NCBI GenBank assembly: GCA_008360975.2
Contig: CM039196.1
Location: 10,210,263-10,274,262, forward strand
Direction: 5' to 3'
Length of the DNA: 64,000 bases
DNA from: Lichenostomus cassidix
Taxonomy: Eukaryota; Chordata; Aves; Passeriformes; Meliphagidae
Notes under the pieces: model-generated
Seen by the model: only the letters and a program-made list of their open reading frames with translations
What the model was told of the DNA's origin: nothing
The model's database searches: none
In this document: in pieces, positions 59,648 to 64,000 of the stretch
Position numbering within the stretch: position 1 is the stretch's first letter
Layout: each line of letters starts with the position of its first letter
Position numbers and translations under genes: made by a program

Positions 59648-61272
59648 CTGAGACATGAGGACAGGCATGCTCTGTGAACATATATTTGGACACTTTTTGA
59701 AGCTGTGGCTGAACTGGGACTGGTCTCTGGCTGAGAGGAGCACAATGCTCCAGAAACAAATATCCCCATCCTCCCATTGCCTAACTGGAGGTAAAAAAGA
59801 CCTCTCAGCTCCCCAGGCTGCTGTTGTAGGAGATCCCATGTGTGTGGGTCAGAGTCCAAGAGCTCACTCTCTGCCAGAGAGAAGAGGTGTGGAAGAGGTC
59901 TCAGGTGGCACAAGCAGCAGCTCATCTGCCCCATGTCCAACACACCAGAGGTGTCTGGCTGGCAGAGCCTGGGTCAGGCCAGTGAGCAGTGCTGGTCCTG
60001 GGCAGGGAATGATGTAAGAAGTGCTGGAGTAAAGGAAAGGCAGAGCATGGCAGGGCAAGGGCTGTGCTCCAGCCTGGCTGTGAAGCAGCATGAGTGGGCA
60101 CTGAGCAGGCATGTCCTGTTGCCTTTGGACAGTGCTGCATGAATTCCTCCTCTTCCAGAAGTGCTCTGGGAATGAACTGGGGTCAGAGCCCAGCAGCCAG
60201 GCAGCCTCCCAGCAGCCGGGGCCAGCTGCAATCCCAGCTCCACCCATGTGAAGGCAGAGTTATCCCACTGGAGTCACAATGTGAACGGTACATACAGACT
60301 TGAAATTTTACCCTCTGACTGAAAAATGAGACTTGTTCTTACCAACACCCATTCCCCTGGTTCTCTCCTGTCACATTCAGTGCTCCAAACCATGTCCTGG
60401 CTCTAACTGTCAGCCTTTAGGACCCAAGGGCCTGAGATGGAAGAGCTCCCTACAACCACTGCCTGATCACAGCCCTGGGTACGACCCATCATATTTTAGT
60501 GCCCTCATTCCCAACATCCCCTGGCAAAGCCCCAGGAAGGGGAGGCAGTGATGGAGGCTGGCAGCTACTCGTCTCTCCTGGGGATGATGTGTAGCACTGG
60601 GTGATGGTTTGACTCCTGCCCAAGCCTGGATGCCCTGTGGCCCCAATGCACAGAGCTGCTGCTGTTGTCCTGCAGCCAGCCAGGTACTTGCCCCTCTCTG
60701 TGCTCCCCACTGGCAGGAGATGCTATCTTGTTGCCCTGGACCAGTGCTGGACCAGCTGTGAAGGCGAAGGGGCACGTTGGGTTTGGCTCATTGGACAGGT
60801 GAAAGAACAGCCCCTAGTGAACTGTGTGAAAACAAGTCCCACTTCCCTTCATAGGCAGAGGGGGAGAATTAGCATGGCAATCCCCAGATGCCCCTTTCAG
60901 ATTGTGCCCAGAAGGGCCAGACTCTCTTTTCTTTGACATGGCCATGCCCAGCTGAGCAGGAATGTGCTCTGGACACAGCCTGACCAGGCCCAAACCCTGC
61001 ATTAGCCACAGTAATGCCAAAGCACTGACACAAGCAATGTCCAGGGATGCGATGGCTGGGTTTTCTCTTCCTCCTCAGGCTACAGTACTGGTCCTTGCTG
61101 AGTTCTGGGCTCCAGACTGGCAAGACCGTGGGTCTGATTGGTACCTGCCTGCCTCCAGAGCACAGAAAGCTCCCTGCCTGCTCACCACGGCACCTGGTGA
61201 GCAGGCAGGAGATACAGAGCAACAACATACCAGGTATTGGGCTGCCAGCAGCAGCTACTGGTAATCACTGAC
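59648..61272 (-). other. SRRM4: SRRM4 intron with stem-loop near the 5' splice site
   Basis: This 1,625-base intron separates the 338- and 189-base exons. No additional exon with SR-type coding and splice signals was found. It contains the 15-bp inverted repeat at 61,173-61,209, starting 63 bases into the intron in transcript direction. Confidence 0.85.
61173..61209 (-). repeat. 15-bp perfect inverted repeat with 7-base loop
   Basis: CCTGCCTGCTCACCA at 61,173-61,187 is followed after seven bases by its exact reverse complement at 61,195-61,209. Allowing one bulged base extends the stem by two more pairs. In the SRRM4 pre-mRNA this forms a stable GC-rich hairpin 63-99 bases downstream of the 338-base exon. 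Confidence 0.85.
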
Positions 61273-61610
61273 CTTCGGTCTTGTCCCTGGGCATCTGGAG
61301 ACAGATTTTCCAAAGCTGTTCCCTTGGTCTGGGAAAAGCAACTGGTGAAGGAATTTCCTGAATCAGAGCTGTTATCGCTGTTGGCCAGTTTGGGCTTCCC
61401 GGACGAGAAGGCATGGCCAAAGCCATCATGGACTAGACTTCTTTTCTCCTGGCTGTCCTTTGACCTGGATGAGCTCGTTTGAGTGGAGGGAGGGGAGGAA
61501 GTATCGTTTCCTGAGTCATATTCATGATACTCTCCATTCTGGCTGGCTAGGTTGCCAGGCGGGCTGTCTGTTTTGGTAAAGAGGTCAGCAGAAGACCCTG
61601 ACTGAGAGAT
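61273..61610 (-). CDS. SRRM4: SRRM4 exon: central acidic/Ser-rich region
   Basis: This 338-base exon is phase 0 at its start and phase 2 at its end. The acceptor is TTTGCTTTCAG (AG at 61,612-61,611) and the donor GTCAGT (61,272-61,271). It reads ISQSGSSADLFTKTDSPPGN and contains YDSGNDTSSPPSTQTSSSR, NSSDSGNSFTSC and LENLSPDA, all of which match conserved blocks of SRRM4 by recollection. The five exons in the window sum to 1,050 bases, or 349 residues plus stop, a little over half of the roughly 610-residue mammalian protein. The N-terminal exons lie beyond position 64,000. Confidence 0.95.
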
Positions 61611-64000
61611 CTGAAAGCAAAAAAGCCATTTGGCATTGTTTGAATGGTTTTTGGGGGGGTTGTTTTTGGTTTTACTTTGCTTTTTTTTTTTTTTTTTTAA
61701 ATAAACCCAGAAATTTTACCATCATGATGCACTGAAACAAAAGGAAAGGAAAGAAACAAAGTAAGAAAGAAAAAAAAAAAAAAGAAGAAGAAAGGAGAAG
61801 AAAATAAAAGCACATATCCCTAAAAGAAATCCACAGTAAGACGAAACTTATTTTCCCCCTGCTATAATAACGGGAAGATTCAGAGATCATGCAAAGAGTA
61901 TCAGCATGCGGTTCATGTTAAACAAAAGAGTTCAACAAAGTAAGCGGGCAACCAAAGAATTAAAATAAGTAACTAACTAAATAAAAAAATATAACAGAGG
62001 ACAAAGCCCTTATTTAACCTTAAAGAGGGAAGAAGAAAAAAAAAAGGGGGTATATACATATAAAAAAACCTACATAATCCTTGCAAAGAAAACAAAAATG
62101 AAACAAAATCTTTGATGAGTGAATTTTTTAAGCTTCCTTAAGAAAGTGGCCAAACAAATGTCACTAAAATAAGCAACAAAAAAACAAATCAAATCAAATT
62201 AAGGGCTTCTATACAAAGCAAAAACTGGCAAATAAACAAGCTTATCACTTTGAAATTAAAAAAAGGATTAAAAAAGGGGGAAAAAAAAGAAAAAAGAGGG
62301 TGAGGGAAAAAAGAAATATCCCTTTGGAAATAAAAGATATACAGATACTTATTTGTGTGCTTTTTACCCCCTGAAGAAGATATAGCTAATGCGCTCAAGT
62401 GACCTCTAAGAAATTCCCTGGTGTCTTGCGGATAGCATCCACTTACCCATCAAGAACTCCTCCTTTAGTAGGTAAGGTGTAAGAAAAAAGGAAGAGCGGG
62501 CAACATAAGTCCATCATTAGTCTCAAATTACATGAAAAAAACATAAACCCTCTCTTCAATCCACACTGCCAACTGTTTGCTGCCTCCTCTATGCAAATGT
62601 CATGACTGCTTTTTGTCTGCTCGCTTGTCTCCCTTGTTATTCATTTTTGTTTCCTTCTGCTTTAAATTAGCCTGTCCAGCCCGTTCCTGGAGGCTGATGG
62701 CTTGTGCTGAAAAGTTGCAGCTTGCACTAAATCCCCCTGGGCTGTGTGGAAGTGACAAAGGGAACTCGAGTGAGGGAAGAAGCAAAAGAATAGAGGAGAA
62801 GTATCCCCACACTGTGTATCAGAGATTTGTGGGGAAGCGGATGGCAGCCCTGCTCCTGCCAGCCTCTGCGAGGGGGTCCAGCCACACCACAACAGGGCCA
62901 GCAAGGACCTCAAGCTCACACAGGCTGCCCTGGGCAGGGCTGTTTTCTGGGACCCTGAGCACCACCAAGGGGATTTACATTAATTCAGTGTTTTATAGTT
63001 CAGTTTTAATCCCACTGGCATTTACCTGAGCCAGCTCAGGAATGTCCCAGCACTGAGTGGGGCTGTGTTAGTGCTAACACGTGCCTTGCAGTGGGGTGAG
63101 AATTAGGGCCAAACGCACACCCGGCAAGTCTGCACTCTCATGTGGCCTCCTCCTCTTTCACTCAGAACCTCTGCTCTCCTCAATCCCACCCATGAGGGTT
63201 GGTCCAGGGTTCTTAAAGAGTGGACACACAGGTCTGGATCCCCCACTCGTGACAGTCTTCCAAACATGTTCCCAGCAAGCTGTGCTCCCTCAAACACGTG
63301 CACATGCCCTCATGCCATGCTCTGGGGCACACTATGCCCCAGTCTATGCCATGCTCTCCACACTGGGGACCTGGGCCATTTCCTCACCAATCTGGGGCCT
63401 TCTGAGCCAAAAAACCCCATTGCAATATTGGTGCTGTCTCAGGCAGCAGAGGAGGCCTGGATCAGCTGTCACACAGCAGGCACAGGGCCAGTCCCTTTGG
63501 AAAGTTTAGCTCTGGACTGGCTGGCTTTTTCATCCTCAGAGGTGCTGCAGACTCAGCCTGTGTCATGTTTCATGGATCTCCTTCATCATATTAGATATTG
63601 CCTCCACATCCATGCTCCTGCCTGTGGCATTCAATCTGTGTCCCTGGGGAGAGCTGTTCTCAGCTAACCAGGACAGGGACAGCTGACTCAGACCCAGGTG
63701 CTGAACCAGCAGCCACTGAAACCAGAGCAGAGTTACCAGCACAGCAGCTCTCAGCACAGTCTGGGCAAGGATGGCTGCCCACAACATCTCGTGCTCTGAA
63801 AACACCTGGAGCTGGAGGATCTCCAAGTACTTTCTGTGTTGCCAGGAAGAGAAGCACTACTGCTTCTGGGAGAAGGGATTAGTTCATCCCAGCAAATCCA
63901 TAATGGAGTTCCCCATCCCCACCCCACTCTAACTTCTAAATGATGCTCAGTCCCAGCTCAGAGGAATCAGGAGCCCAGCAGCAGACATGGGAAATGAAGG
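61611..64000 (-). other. SRRM4: SRRM4 intron (runs off the window)
   Basis: This is the 3' part of the intron preceding the 338-base exon. I looked for the preceding SRRM4 exon (Pro/Gln/Leu-rich end of the N-terminal half) and did not find it. The stretch 61.65-62.35 kb is extremely purine-rich on the plus strand, so the pre-mRNA is pyrimidine-rich, with T18 at 61,681-61,698 and a long A/G tract at 61,738-61,810. From 62.6 to 64 kb it is GC-richer with no supported feature. Confidence 0.8.
61738..61810. repeat. Purine (A/G) microsatellite in SRRM4 intron
   Basis: The plus strand is a nearly pure A/G tract (AAGGAAAGGAAAGAAAC, AAGAAAGAAAAAAA, GAAGAAGAAAGGAGAAG). In the SRRM4 pre-mRNA it is a C/U tract starting about 130 bases upstream of the 338-base exon. 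A T18 run (61,681-61,698) lies between it and the exon. Confidence 0.8.

Noticed and set aside
63000..63050. GCTCAG/GTAAAT donor-like sequence on the minus strand as a possible further SRRM4 exon
   Set aside because: The preceding sequence has no SRRM4-like coding in any frame and no suitable acceptor, so it was not called.

Overview
This is a vertebrate nuclear window, almost certainly from a bird. Two protein-coding genes can be read, both spliced and both on the minus strand, and the interspersed repeats that I can name are CR1 LINE 3' ends, the dominant retroposon of birds and other sauropsids. The genes are the 3' half of SRRM4 (nSR100, the neural microexon splicing activator) and the complete HSPB8 (small heat-shock protein 22). 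From general knowledge, SRRM4 and HSPB8 are tandem neighbours in human 12q24.23 in the same order and orientation, so the window is a conserved syntenic block. The species cannot be fixed from the sequence alone.

Layout, read in transcript direction from high to low coordinates. 64,000 to 61,611 is SRRM4 intron. 61,610 to 56,988 holds the last five SRRM4 coding exons (349 residues), including the eMIC region needed for microexon activation, and ends in a TAG stop. 56,987 to about 51,370 is inferred to be a 5.6 kb SRRM4 3' UTR with AU-rich elements, Pumilio sites, a GU-rich tract and a distal polyadenylation signal backed by a GU-rich downstream element. Only about 2.3 kb separates this end from the HSPB8 promoter, which has a TATA box at 49,073-49,080 (minus strand) and a four-unit heat-shock element beside it. 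HSPB8 has three exons (48,572-48,194; 47,146-47,083; 46,232-46,073) that join in frame to give 200 residues, and a polyadenylation signal at 45,465-45,470.

The remaining 45.4 kb, downstream of HSPB8, contains no gene that I can support. By eye, composition changes near 26.6-28 kb. Positions 1-26.6 kb are AT-rich with few CpGs, apart from a small isolated CpG-dense patch at 8.93-9.05 kb. From 28 kb onward the sequence is GC-rich and carries CR1 fragments plus several short AT-rich islands dense in homeodomain, POU and SOX-like motifs (31.7, 39.3, 39.9, 40.9 kb), which look like candidate regulatory elements. The open reading frames of 60-200 codons scattered through this desert have no recognisable homology, no splice context and often no ATG, and I treat them as chance.

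How the genes relate: SRRM4 promotes inclusion of neuronal microexons, whereas HSPB8 is a stress-inducible chaperone of the BAG3 autophagy pathway. They share a neighbourhood, not a pathway, although the tight tandem spacing makes read-through or promoter interference worth checking. I found no prokaryotic-type system, CRISPR array, tRNA, rRNA or intact mobile element.
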